The notes under the pieces: model-generated
Told to the model about the DNA's origin: nothing
Seen by the model: only the letters and a program-made list of their open reading frames with translations
Databases searched by the model: none
Shown: positions 1 to 11,500 of the stretch, piece by piece
Layout: the number at the start of each line of letters is the position of its first letter
How positions within the stretch are numbered: the stretch's first letter is position 1
Translations under genes and position numbers: made by a program
Source of the DNA: Phyllostachys edulis
Taxonomy: Eukaryota > Streptophyta > Magnoliopsida > Poales > Poaceae
Length of the DNA stretch: 64,000 nucleotides
Assembly (NCBI GenBank): GCA_036346405.1
Contig: CM070563.1
Coordinates: 32,622,816-32,686,815 of the forward strand
Direction: 5' to 3'

Positions 1-330
1 AATTCGCTTAACCATTAGGCAACTAGACCTTTGGCCTCCTAGTCGCCGAACGGAGGAGCGACTAGGACACCTGTCGCTCAACGCTGAGCACTAGTCGCTC
101 AATGGTTGGGCGACTAGGGGTGCTTATAAGGCACGCACGCGCCCGGCTGAGGCGAGCTCGCCATTTTTTCTTCCAGAGACTGAGCATGAGAAGAAAGGAA
201 GGGGAAGAGAGGAAGGAAAAGAGGAGAGGGGGAGGGAAAGAGAGGAGAGGAAGAGGGAGAGGGATGAAAGAAAGTATCTTCAAGATCGATTTACGCATTT
301 ACAAATGAGTCTTTAGCATTATTTTGTATG
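1..330. repeat. Unassigned repeat with GCGACTAGG motifs and a purine tract
   Basis: The first 120 bases carry several direct and inverted copies of a GCGACTAGG-like word, followed by a TATA-like TTATAAGG near 125 and an unbroken run of purines at 188-264. This looks like the promoter part of an LTR or another transposable element cut by the window edge. I recognise no coding sequence. The family is not identified. Confidence 0.35.
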
Positions 331-493
331 CGTGTACTTTCGAAACCATGGTAGGTTAGCATGCAATATCATGGGTAGTGATATATTATTAGCAAACAAA
401 ATAAGGAATAATGGTAGGTTAGCTTCAAAAATATTTAGATGCGTAATGTGTAGTGTCATATTATCAGTGGCGAAGCTAGAAAATTTGTCTAGA

Positions 494-635
494 GGTGTAG
501 CAGTGATGGTAAAGATTAGGGTATTAAGTAATTATCGGGTGAACGAATGTTAGGGTTGGGTAAACCATGTATTGTAAATATTTGTATTCAGATGATACTT
601 AATGTTTATATATAATTAGTTGCGCTTTTGTGTTA
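494..635 (+). repeat. Left copy of a ~140 bp direct repeat flanking a solo LTR
   Basis: This stretch, beginning near GTGATGGTAAAGATTAGG and ending near TTAGTTGCGCTTTT, is repeated with moderate divergence at 5255-5393. The two copies probably formed a tandem pair before the LTR at 653-5252 inserted at their junction. A word close to hAT termini (CAGTGGCGAAGCTAG) starts at 465, so the pair may belong to an old hAT-like element, but I found no matching right end. Confidence 0.6.
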
Positions 636-652
636 AAATTTGTGTTGGGAGA

Positions 653-3600
653 TGTGAGGACCCCGGCTTATTTAGCTTGTAATACTTAGTCATCCATTGA
701 CCCTAGCATCACAAATAAAATAACCCGTGTCTTCGAGATATGTATACTTCCCAGAAATGCAGTATACACACCCTTTTACAAAATCATGCATCAATTCCAT
801 ACAAACATAGAACTCAAGCACGAACTAGATTAATAAAAGACATACATAATAGGGAGAGTTATTACAAAAGAGCCGACCGGCTAAAATACAACTAAGAGTT
901 CAACAAAAGCGGAAGCGAAAGCCATAAGATGGCGATAAACAAAAGAAGCCATATGGTTTGCCTTTAGCCCACAAGGCAACCAACCAAGCCACCAACCTAG
1001 TCGTCCAAACCACCGCACATCTCATAAAAGTAAGGCCCTTGAGGCTCCACTTCTTCCTCTGCAACAATTACAGTTAAGCAAAGCAAATGAGTACAAAAAG
1101 ATGTACTCGCAAGACTGACGTGTAAGGGTAACAGACCTATACATATGCTACATGCAAGCTTTATTTAAGTGGAAGGCTTTATGCTCATTTTAGCATAAAG
1201 CAAGTTTTCATTTGCAATGGTGTAATAGATTTAAAGCAATTTGACAAAGCATTTTTAATTGTTGAAGTAACAACGATACAATAATAATAACAATAGTAAG
1301 AACAACCTAGAAGTGACTAACACAATAGTCACCACAACAATAGTATGAATCACCAAATTCATACCACCCAACAAGTTTTAATTAAATGGTTGAGTCTAGT
1401 TCTTGAGTGACCTTGCCAAGCATGTCCATAACCTAGGACGAGGCTATTCGAATAGTTTTATCCCTGCAGGGGTGTACCAATGTACCCACACGTCAGACCG
1501 TCTTTTCGCCAAGCTATTTAGCACACTTCCTTTGGTATGCCGGCACGGCTAAGTCCTACGAGACATTTCCAATGGATGATGCTAATTAAGAGCCACAACC
1601 CAACAAAGAGAAGGACACATCAGCCAGCTCAAGCCGAATTATAGATGCTCCCCTCAATAATAATAACATTTTTCTTTTAACACCACCAACCAGCTCATAA
1701 TTAACACCCCCCAAAGTACTTAGTCAAGAGGGGTTCCCAATACCCTCGTGTGGTTAGCACGCAATATTACTCAGTTTAGTGGCCCAAGTAACTCGGTCCA
1801 TAGGGACCTAGGCACCATTCCATCACACCATGAGATCACACCAACATCTATTGTGCCCAAGTCAATAACCATCTTGTTTTCATTTTCATTTTATTTCTTT
1901 ACAACGTAACAAAGCACAAGTGCTGGACATAATGGAATAATAATTTTTGTGTGATCAAGGTCATCGACATAATGTCGACAACCGCCCATTTCTACCGTTA
2001 TCTAAGCATTTCTAAGCATTATTAACGTAACTACTAAGTGATAAGAGTCCATCCATCGAACTCTAAATCACAGCAGGATAATCCTAGGCTTAGTAGTAGA
2101 GAATGAACATTTACCTACAGAGTATGCATCTATAGGCTCAACTAATCGATAATTTAACACAAAGTAAGCATGCATACATACAAGTTAAACAAAGTATTAG
2201 ACTTTAAAAGTAATGGGATTAACTGGATATGATCAAACTGCTTGCCTTGCTGGATATGCTCAGATTGCTGCAGGGGAACGCTATCGTGATCAACACACTC
2301 GTCGGCACCTAACGAAAAAGCGCAAAGAACCGATAAGAACGAAGAAAAGCGAAAAGACTCCATAGCAAACTTTCTCCAAATGCAAAGAAATTTTTACAGA
2401 AGGTAGAACATGATTTTTAGAGAATTTACCAATAAGAACCAATTGATTTGGATTCTCAATGCAAAAGTTATGGCCAAAACAATTCTGCTCAGCCTGGAAA
2501 ATACTGGAAAATAAAAATCGGTTACTGTTCATCCGGATTAAATTCCCTAGCACAATTTTCCAAAGAGGTGTTGCACCTGGGATTTTTATGATAAATCAAG
2601 CACCCCATGAGATGAACAACACAATTGAGTTCACCTCATTTGGAGCTATGATGCATGTTTTATGATTTTTTAAAGACATACAAAAGAGCACAAATAAAAT
2701 GCACCCACAATTCTTTTGAAAATAGTGACATGCCTAAATCCTACTCTACCAGTTATAACACTAATAGAGGAAGCCAACAAAGTTGGATTCACTCAAAAAG
2801 GATCTATAGAGAATTACTTATGCATTTTACAAACTAAATGCAATTTTTAGAGCAACATTTAAAGCCTATTTCTAAACCAATTTTCAAATCCATTTTCTGT
2901 AGCCGAACTAAGCTTACAACCATTTTTAGATTAAAGCCCAGATCAAACCAAAGCTAACAAAATTGGAATCAACTCATTTGGATTTAAATTGAAATAGTTA
3001 TGCAATTTTGAAGTTTATTACCTTTTTTAGTTCACAAATAAACCTCTCGGGAATTTCTAAAATCCAAATCGACGTGGACGAATCTGGGCCGTTGAGATTG
3101 AATCGGGCGGCCTAGGACGAACAGGGCAACGCACGCGCCCGCGCGAGAGTGACCAACGTGGGCCGTTGATCTGGGATCCAACGGTCCACGTTGAATTGCA
3201 GCGCGCTTTGGAATCCCAGCGAAAGGGCGATGGTCGCGACCGTTGATCGCGAGATGGATGGCTCACGACGAACGTACATAGCACACAAGCCCAGCTCCAG
3301 CGAATCACAGCCCCAGATCTAACGATGGACGGTCCGAAGCGAACGAAGAACAAATGCTAATGCGATCGAGACCGCAGATCTAATCAGATGGACGGCTCAC
3401 GGTGAGCCATGTCACGCATACGAAAACAGACGCCAGCGTTTCCGACAACGACCCCGACGGCATTCCGCGGCTCGTCGCCGGCGACCTGGGGTGCGGCGGT
3501 GCGAACCAAAAGTGGTATGAGGTGCGCAATAACCTGGCGCACCTCCTGGTACCACTCACACCGACAGCGGTGGTCCCAAACGCCGGCGAGCCGAAATGGG

Positions 3601-5252
3601 GCGGCGCGGCAACTACGGCTACGACAACAACAGCTTTTTGCTCCGCTGCAGTTCAGAGAAGCGGGTGCCCGAGCGTCTATGGACTACCAGGAGGGTACCT
3701 GAAGGACGTGGAGGGACAGAGGAGGGTCGAGCAGCTCCGGCGACGAAGAGCCTTGCCGGCGCCGAAGAGGACAACGCGGGGAGGATGCTCTGAGCAAAAT
3801 CAACCGCACCGAGTCATCACATTAGCACCATTAAGGCTCCAGGAAGGTTCCAGAGCAAGGGATTGGCAAATGGATGACTCACCAGCGACGGAGACGATGA
3901 GGAGTGAAATCGGCCGCAAGCTCCAAAACTCCAGATTCAAGTCGCTCCTGTGGAAGCAAACCCAAATTGAGTTAGGGGAAATGATCAGTGAGGTGAGAGG
4001 CACAAGCCGACGCAAAGAGAGGGAGAGGAAAGCCACTAGGGCACTGCCTTCACCGAGAGCTCCGAGGTCAGCAATGCGGCCGAGGGGGTTCGGTGGTTTT
4101 GAGCTCAGGCAGGCACAGTGGGTGCAAGCATGGGCTGTGTGATGGTGAAAGGGAGCCAAGGACGGAAGAGGGGAGCTTGAGTAGCAGAGAGGGCACGAGG
4201 GCAATGGGAAGCCTCTCCCATGGTCAAGGCTGCCATGGGAGCACTGAGAGCGATGGGAGCAGGTGAGGGAAGGTGACCTGAGGGAGGAGCTCTGGAGCGC
4301 ATTTAATGCTACCTCCCGTTGGCGAGGACGCGGACGGGACAAGGCTCTGCGCCAACCCCGAATCGGCGTTGCCATGGCGACCTGCGTGACGCGAGCGAGG
4401 ACGACCCGAGGAAGGAGACAAAGCGAGCGTCGTTCGATTTTGATCCAACGGTGGACACGTGCCCGGGCAAACGCAACTTGAGCCCAACAGTGCGCGAGCT
4501 GGTCGAGCCGGACCAACAGACGCAGCACCACGGTGACGGTTGGATCACGATCCAACGGCCCGCGCGAGATCTTGGTTGCACAGCGCCACGCGAACGTGGG
4601 CGGTGCGATGGAGATCCAACGGTTGGAAATGAGTGCGCCGAAGCGGCCCGGTCGGTACAGCTAGTTGACTCGACCCAGTCAAGTGGCTCGAGCCCGAGGA
4701 ACAGTGCAGACCAGTTTGAGTTTGAATTTAAAAGCTGAGTTTGGAGGAATTTTTAGAGGTAGCAAACTAACTCCAAAAATTCTGAAATTTTAACTGGAGA
4801 TTCCTCACTCCAAGATTAACCTTACATAAAATTTCTAGAGGTTTTTATGCACAACATTCTTCTCAAGAAATTTTGCAAGGGTATGTTCTAGGGTTTGACC
4901 AATTGAAAAATTGGTTTGACTTGCCTCCAAAAATTATCAAATAATTTCTAAAAACTATAAAATAATTCAGAGGGGTCACACATCAGTCCAAGAACCTAGG
5001 AAAAATATTTTCCAAGATTGACACAAGATTTGTGGCCAAGTGGAATAAGGGTTTGACTTTAGTCAACAGGAGACTTGTGTTTTCGAATTCCACAACTCTT
5101 GACAAGAATTATAGAAGATTTCAAGAGTTTCAAAATGTGAGAAAAGTTTTAATTTCTATACATTTTCTTACATTTGAAACACACACCCAATTTAGGTTAC
5201 ATTTGAAACACACATCTAGATTTGGTTCCAATTATACATTTGGGATGTTACA
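653..5252 (-). mobile_element. Solo gypsy-type LTR, 4.6 kb, with perfect target duplication
   Basis: Read on the minus strand it starts TGTAACATCCC (5252 downward) and ends GGGGTCCTCACA at 653. The five bases GGAGA lie directly on both sides (648-652 and 5253-5257), so the ends are exact. It contains no gag, protease, reverse transcriptase or integrase, which fits a solo LTR left by LTR-LTR recombination. Its start, its terminal GGGGTCC and a segment with GCCGACCGGC (about 870) match the chromovirus LTR family found at 42.9-62.8 kb. The GC-rich middle (3050-4700) holds long open frames on both strands, including 3402-4142, but none resembles a known protein; they are probably LTR promoter and leader sequence. 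An alternative is a non-autonomous element with its own long terminal sequence. Confidence 0.8.
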
Positions 5253-5254
5253 GG

Positions 5255-5393
5255 AGAGCAGTAGTGATGGTAAAGATTAGGCAAATAGGTAATTATCGAT
5301 TGAACACATGTTAGCATTGGGTAAACCAAGCATTATCAATATTGTATTCACGTGACACCTAATGTTTATCTATATTTAGTTGCGCTTTTTTTC
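5255..5393 (+). repeat. Right copy of the ~140 bp direct repeat
   Basis: Matches 494-635 in order and orientation. It starts immediately after the target duplication of the solo LTR. See the left copy for interpretation. Confidence 0.6.
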
Positions 5394-5700
5394 CGAATGA
5401 ACTAACTACTGTAGTATTTTTTTCACGTGACACAACTTAATTTTATGGAGTGTTGTTGATAACAATTGCTAACATTGGTAAATAAGTTAATATGCGTGAA
5501 CATGTCATTAAAAATGTGTAATCATTCCATTATTTTTAGTTGGTACACCACACGGCTTGCATGACAGTTAACGTACCCTACCACTCGAATATGCTGTTTA
5601 TGATGGAATGCCACTAAATTTTATGAATTTCGGGAGGTATGCTATTAATAATTTAACTAGTAATTGTGTCATAATTGCTAACTTCAAATTGATTTGCAGG

Positions 5701-7694
5701 TATGGCTCGCGACCTTGGCGGTTCGAACTGGCGTTTCGGCCTGTTGGACCTGCTCATCGACGCACAACATCGTGCCAGCCGTCGTGCCCCGCATGCTGGG
5801 GGGTAGGGGACGGGGGTGGGGGCAGGCGATTGACTTGGGGGGTGGTCCGTACGCGGACACCCCGATGGGCTTGGAGACTACACCCACGCTGGATAGACAA
5901 GTTTGTCTGCAAACTGTGTCATTTCTTTGTATCATATGTCTGCTATGTACTTACTTCTTCGTGCTTTGCAAGTTGAGCGCTGTCAGCCTTCTACCTCTTG
6001 CGCGGATGGTGGAGGCCACCGACGAGGACGGTGCTCCGCTTGAGGACAACAGGGAGGTCCATGCCGGCCCGAAGTGGTCACAGCAGTTCCCGTTTGACCG
6101 ATCGTTGCTGATAGCTCTGGTGGACCGTTGGCGGTCCAAGATACACACCTTCCACCTCCCATTCAAGGAGATGGCCCCCATTCTCCAGGACATCGCGCTG
6201 TTGCTCAGTCTACCTATTATGGGAGGTGCTGCCTCTCTGCCACCCTTGTAGCCCACTAGCACGACACCTATTTGGGCAAGTTTGAGGGGTTCTTCAGGCG
6301 AGGCTGCCTCCGCTTCTTCAGATTCTCGACCCAACAGCATGGGCCGCCCCTGTAGTGGTTTTTGTAGTTCCGTGTACGTATGCTATCTATTTTTCATATT
6401 AAGCAATGCATTATCTTTGCTATATGACGTGCTTACTAATTATTCGTTTGTACATAGGTTGAACGGATGGTCACGGAGCGCACTGACATCTAGGTGTCGC
6501 GGCACCTCGAGACATTCTTGTTATGACTCTTCAGCTGGGTACTATTTACGAGCAGCCACAGTGACTCCGTCGACGCCCGTATCCTGGGGTACGTGAGGGC
6601 CATCGTCGACGAGGAGGAGGTGTAGATCAATTGGGGATCTGTCGTACTTGCCGCGATGTACCACAGCATGTGTAAGGCGTGCTGTCGAACGAGGCCAGCC
6701 TCTATCCTCACAGACTGCCCTCTCCTGCTACAGCTGTGGTCGTTCGAGCGCTTCTCTCTCGGACGGCCTATGCTGCTGGACTCCAGTCCGTACAACGCGG
6801 ACATGTATCATGGCGGCGCGGCGCGGCCGACCGCAGGGTCCCTTTGGTGCCGTAGACGGGTACGTACTCTCGTCTATCTTTACTTTAGTCGTATTACGGG
6901 TCATCCCTTATAACCAATGTCCTAGCTCGCAGGCACTGTTTGCACACGTGTAGGTCACACGTGTGTATGAGCACTTCGTCGAGCAGCTCGATCGTCTCAC
7001 CGCTAATGACGTTCGTTGGGAGTCGTACTCTGATCATGAGATGGAGGACCGTGCTCCCGTTGGGCTGTCCTCACTGTGCTGGCACGACCGCACGTACTGG
7101 TTGACGCTTAAGAAGCTCGTCTTTAGCGTGTTCATTAAGGACTACGCGGTGCACAGACTGATGCGCCAATTCGGCCTCCGCTAGGTTGTTCTTGTTCCAG
7201 TTGGGATGCTGGTGCCCGACTCGACCCACACGTGAGTTAGACACATGTTCGTATATTTTTTCCAGTTGTGCTATAATGACTTCTAATTGCAGTTGTACGT
7301 TTCGCAGGCATAGTAGGAGGGGTGGCTGCAGGACGAACTGGGTGGCGAAGATGGAGTTGTGGCTGGCGTAGTGGGCAGACGCCCTCCAGGACTGCGTGCA
7401 AGAGGGTTCCTCGTACAACCCAGCGTGTACGATGAGTACCTACGCTGGTACGCTTCGCAGACACGCACTAGGCTGGTGCATGTCGTCGACCCTCCCTCGC
7501 TCGTGTACCAGTATCGATCGACGCGTACCCTATACACTTCGTGCGGAACGCGCACCTCGCGGTACATACTCTCGTGGTTCAACATGTTTGAGTAGGCTCA
7601 CGTGAATTACAAGTTTAACGCTTTCGTGTACTCTTTGCAGACGGACATCAACGTCGCGATGGTGAGGGAGTCCTGGTCGATCCTGGATAGGCTC
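5701..7694 (+). pseudogene. Degenerate plant-mobile-domain (PMD, aminotransferase-like) gene
   Basis: Plant mobile domain proteins occur as host genes (the MAIN/MAIL group) and as passengers or fusions in transposons. Pieces of the domain run in the right order on the + strand. After a TTTGCAG acceptor at 5694-5700 an exon opens MARDLGGSNWRFGLLD. About 6005-6250 gives LLIALVDRWRSKIHTFHLP and LQDIALLLSLPIMG, the hallmark start of the domain. About 6530-6860 gives VDARILGYVRAIVD, LLLQLWSFERFSLGRP and GSLWCRR. About 6966-7180 gives the VYEHFVEQLDRL and LSSLCWHDRTYWLT blocks ending MRQFGLR. About 7380-7500 gives YDEYLRWYASQTRTR. Intron-like gaps separate the blocks. Stops inside the first exon (5802) and before several blocks, plus frame changes, rule out a working product. 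The copy ends where a copia LTR begins (7695). Confidence 0.75.
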
Positions 7695-7985
7695 TGTTGG
7701 AAATATGCCCCAGAAGAGATGATTATATTTCGTTATATTTATAATATTGGATAGTATGTTATCTTGTTCCTAGAATAATATCGTTAGCACTTATTATCAA
7801 GTATGTAACTTGATTGTAAAACTCTGTATTTCTACGATGATTATTCTTAAACTCCATTGACAGTTTATGAATATGGATACCACCTAGTTGAATTTTGATT
7901 AGATATGAATTGGATGAATTTTACTTGGGTATTGATCCGACTAAAATGCATGGTTCGGATTCAACAATTTACAGTGCCTGATGCC
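7695..7985 (+). mobile_element. Copia-type LTR 5' fragment
   Basis: Begins TGTTGGAAATATGCCC, the conserved start of LTRs of the Angela/BARE group of grass copia elements, directly after the PMD remnant. The following 290 bases are AT-rich and LTR-like. I cannot find a matching CA end or a target duplication, so the right border is approximate. Confidence 0.55.
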
Positions 7986-8590
7986 TCGTTACCAGCCTGC
8001 ATACAACGGTTCCCTGCTGGTAACCATCTGATTACTAGCTTACTTCCGATTTTGTATTCAAAATTTCACGCATCTTAATCGTCCGGGATTCCACCCAGAC
8101 ACCAGCCAAAATCTGTTACAAGTCAACTAGCAAAAACCGGTCAGTAACTATATTTGGAACCCGAGATTCCACCAGCACCGGTTTGCTGCCGAAAGCTGTT
8201 ACCACTCAACAAGCGGAAGCCACTCCGGTAAAATAATCTGGAACGAACGCTGGGTCATACACAACACACGGCATACCATATCATTTCGTAAACTGAAGAC
8301 TTTTTCTATTCTGGTCAGGAGTGTGCTGGCGAAAAAACCAACACACTTGCCTTCCAAACAGCCGGTGCACCGCACAATAAGGCCAAAACACAATGGATTT
8401 GTCGTGGTACACCAAAAGGAATCATAATAAACTTAACTATATATATTTATGTGTGTAACTTGGGGCTTAACACAAATCTTCCTGGGTCTAAGCTGTTGAA
8501 CAAAGCAGATGCAAACGGTGCAACGACAAATACCAAAAATACTAGTAGTAACCCAACTACATGTACAAGACAACAAAATTAAGAAAATAC
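7986..8590 (-). other. Probable 3' UTR and downstream flank of the SUA gene
   Basis: This stretch lies directly downstream of the SUA stop codon (8593-8591 on the minus strand). It has no convincing open frame or repeat end. The transcript must end here, but I see no single clear AATAAA signal, so the poly(A) site is not placed. Confidence 0.45.
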
Positions 8591-11500
8591 TTAGGACATC
8601 TCCCTGAACCTTGCAATGGCCTTCTTCTGGATGATGGTTTTATAACTATCCCCAGCTTGGGCATCCAGCGATGGATAAGCTTTCCGCTGCTGACTTCCAA
8701 GTCCAGCTCTCACGTCGACAGATTTAGCCTGGACTGGCTCCTTGATGCCACTACCATCCTTTCCCAGACCCTGGATATTTGCAAAGTAGTTGCAAGGAAA
8801 AAAGATACCAATATATACTCACGTCAGAAGGAATGCACAAGGTACGCAGCTTCCATTCTGTAGGAAATGTCCTCTAACTGATCCATCTGCAGTCATACTA
8901 ACCTCTCATGCCTAACTATTTATGCCCACTAGAAATCAATATTCTAATTCTTCACAGTAGTGTTAGCCTTTGCCATTAGAGTCTAAAGATGCAAAGGAAT
9001 CATATCAACAAACACAAGACAAGATCAAGGGCGGACACTCAATACCGACAGTACACACAAACTCCCAAAAAACAACTGTTAAGGGAGAAGACCAGTCATG
9101 AGTTGCATGGAAAATTGAAAATAAATTCAACATATCAACAGAAACGGGCACACGCAATGTTTTGAATAAGTGCAACAAAATTCTAAAAAACATTGCAACT
9201 GCAAAAGCAAAAAAGTAAGGCAACAGCTCATGGCATGCTAATAGGAGAAGAAAATTGCAGCAAAGCCATCAAAGAGGAACAAAACTGTGAACTATGTTTT
9301 AGGAGCATACCAGTCCTTCTTGCCAACCCATGTTGCGCAAGATGCGATTGCCCACATTGCTTTCATCTATTGCTCTATCAGCAGTGATCACCTCATAGTT
9401 TTCAGAATTGCCAATTTCACCACTAGAACGTTCGCCCACCCCTGGAGGAAATGGCATTGATCCCATCTCACTTGAACCCTTTCGAGATAGGTAGTCACCA
9501 GCTTAACAAGAAGGAATATCCAGAAAATTAATACAAATCTTGAACAAGAAAAATGGAAAACATCCATCCTATAATGTATAATTGTGTGGGATCAAGGAAT
9601 GCAAAATCCAAAAAATATCAGTATGGGTAATTAAAATCTCCATTCACACCAAGTTGAGCATATACTGTCAGCAAAACTCCAGCCAACTGAGAATCGCAAA
9701 ATCTTGACAGAGAACTATGCTGTTGGATGGGTAGTAACATCTTGTGCTCAAGAAACGAGGCTAGAAAAATTAATTGGAGCGATTGTACATGGTGACAACT
9801 AACAAGTCAAGAAAGTGTGTTCTTACTTGAATCCAGTTCAACATTATCATTCCCAAGCGATGAAGATGATCCATATAAACTTCGTCTTTCTGCAGCCCGA
9901 TCTCTGTACTGGGACTGTCCTGGTGCCTCAGAAAACCGACGTTTAGCACTCCCAGAAACTCCAGATGAAGCAAAAGATCCTAGGGTGGATAAATCCTTTT
10001 TGAAGGGTGCAGAAGCAGTAGGTCCCTCAGCATTTGTCATTAACCCACTTGTGCTTGCGGTTATAGTTGAGGAAGAATCGCTGCTACCAACATCAGATGA
10101 TGCATGAAATGTGGTATCCGACTTGAATACTCCTCTACCAGAACCTCTTATGACACCCATAATAGTAGTTCCTAAACTGTTACTGACAGGTCTAGGCTTT
10201 ATGTCAGAATCCAGCATTTGAGTGCCTGTACTTCCTCGGCCAACAGAATTATAGCTAGTAGGCAAGTTCATATCCTTAGCATTTCCAAAATCAGAATTAG
10301 GCTTGCCTTTCAATGAGAATCCAATCCCACTGGGTGAATTGTTAAGTTTATCATCAACAGAGCTGGAAGGTTCTTTGTCATCAAGGACAATACGTGCAGC
10401 CTGGCCTTCTTGATTCCTTTGCTTCCACATCGCTAGGACATTGTTTATCTTCTTATTGGCTAAAAGACTAGTTTTTGAGGTGAACTTAATCTCTTTTGCC
10501 TTCTCCTTTTCTTTCTTTTCAGCAGCCAGCGCTGCATTGGCAGCAGCTTGAACAGCCTTGGGCAATGAAGTTTTCTCACTTTGTTTAATCGTGGCTGCAG
10601 GTGCAGAAATCACTACCTTTTTACCACTATTACTTTCTGAGATCATCTTACTTTCATTGGCCATGTCCCCAGCTGCCTTACTGTTGCTTTGTTCATTATT
10701 ACAAGGGACATACTGTTGACTTTGTTGATCATATGAACACCAAAGTCCAGTACTACCATCATAGTAAAGGCCTGACACAAGCACAAGGTTATATATTTAG
10801 CCATAAATGAAATACATCCCCAAAAGCTAAGGATTTGTAACACGACACTTTCAGCTGCATAGCATTTTACGGTCTAAGAAAACTAACCACAGTAGACTTA
10901 CAAACGTACCAGTATTTCCATCATAATAGAATCCAGATGCAGAATCATAGTAATAACCAGATTTTTCGTCCCAAACAAATCCTGACTCTGGAGCAGAAGC
11001 ATCTTTCTGAGATTCGTCCTTGCTATTCAGTTTGTCCTCAGGATTGTACTCTTTCGGGGCCCAACCTACAGCATCATACTGGTCCAAAAGGCAAAGGGTG
11101 TAAAATAATGAGTCCAAATCCACAATATGCCTAAATTACATGCTACAAAATACTTCCTCTGTACCAAAATATGTGTTGTTCTAGAATGCGTGCAGCAGGG
11201 TTTTGGTTACCGGTTGCAAAAAAAATACCGGAGATCACTGAGATTTCCGGTTACCGGAAAATCTCGGACGAGATTTTCAAATAAAATTTGAATCTTGAAT
11301 TTTAGATCTCAATGAAGGATGTCATATATATGAAATAGACCAAAGAATGCAGCTCTCGTAGCAGTGGGAGCCTAGAACAGCACATGGGAGGTCCTGGTTT
11401 CGAGACCAAGTGTTGCTATTTCCAATTTATTTAGGTTTTTTCAGGTGGGACCTGTACGTCAGCGTGTTACTATAAGGAAAAATCCTGAAAAATTGGTGCA

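Noticed and set aside
3402..4142. 246-codon open frame as a gene
   Set aside because: It lies inside a solo LTR in its GC-rich leader, overlaps long open frames on the other strand, and resembles no protein family.
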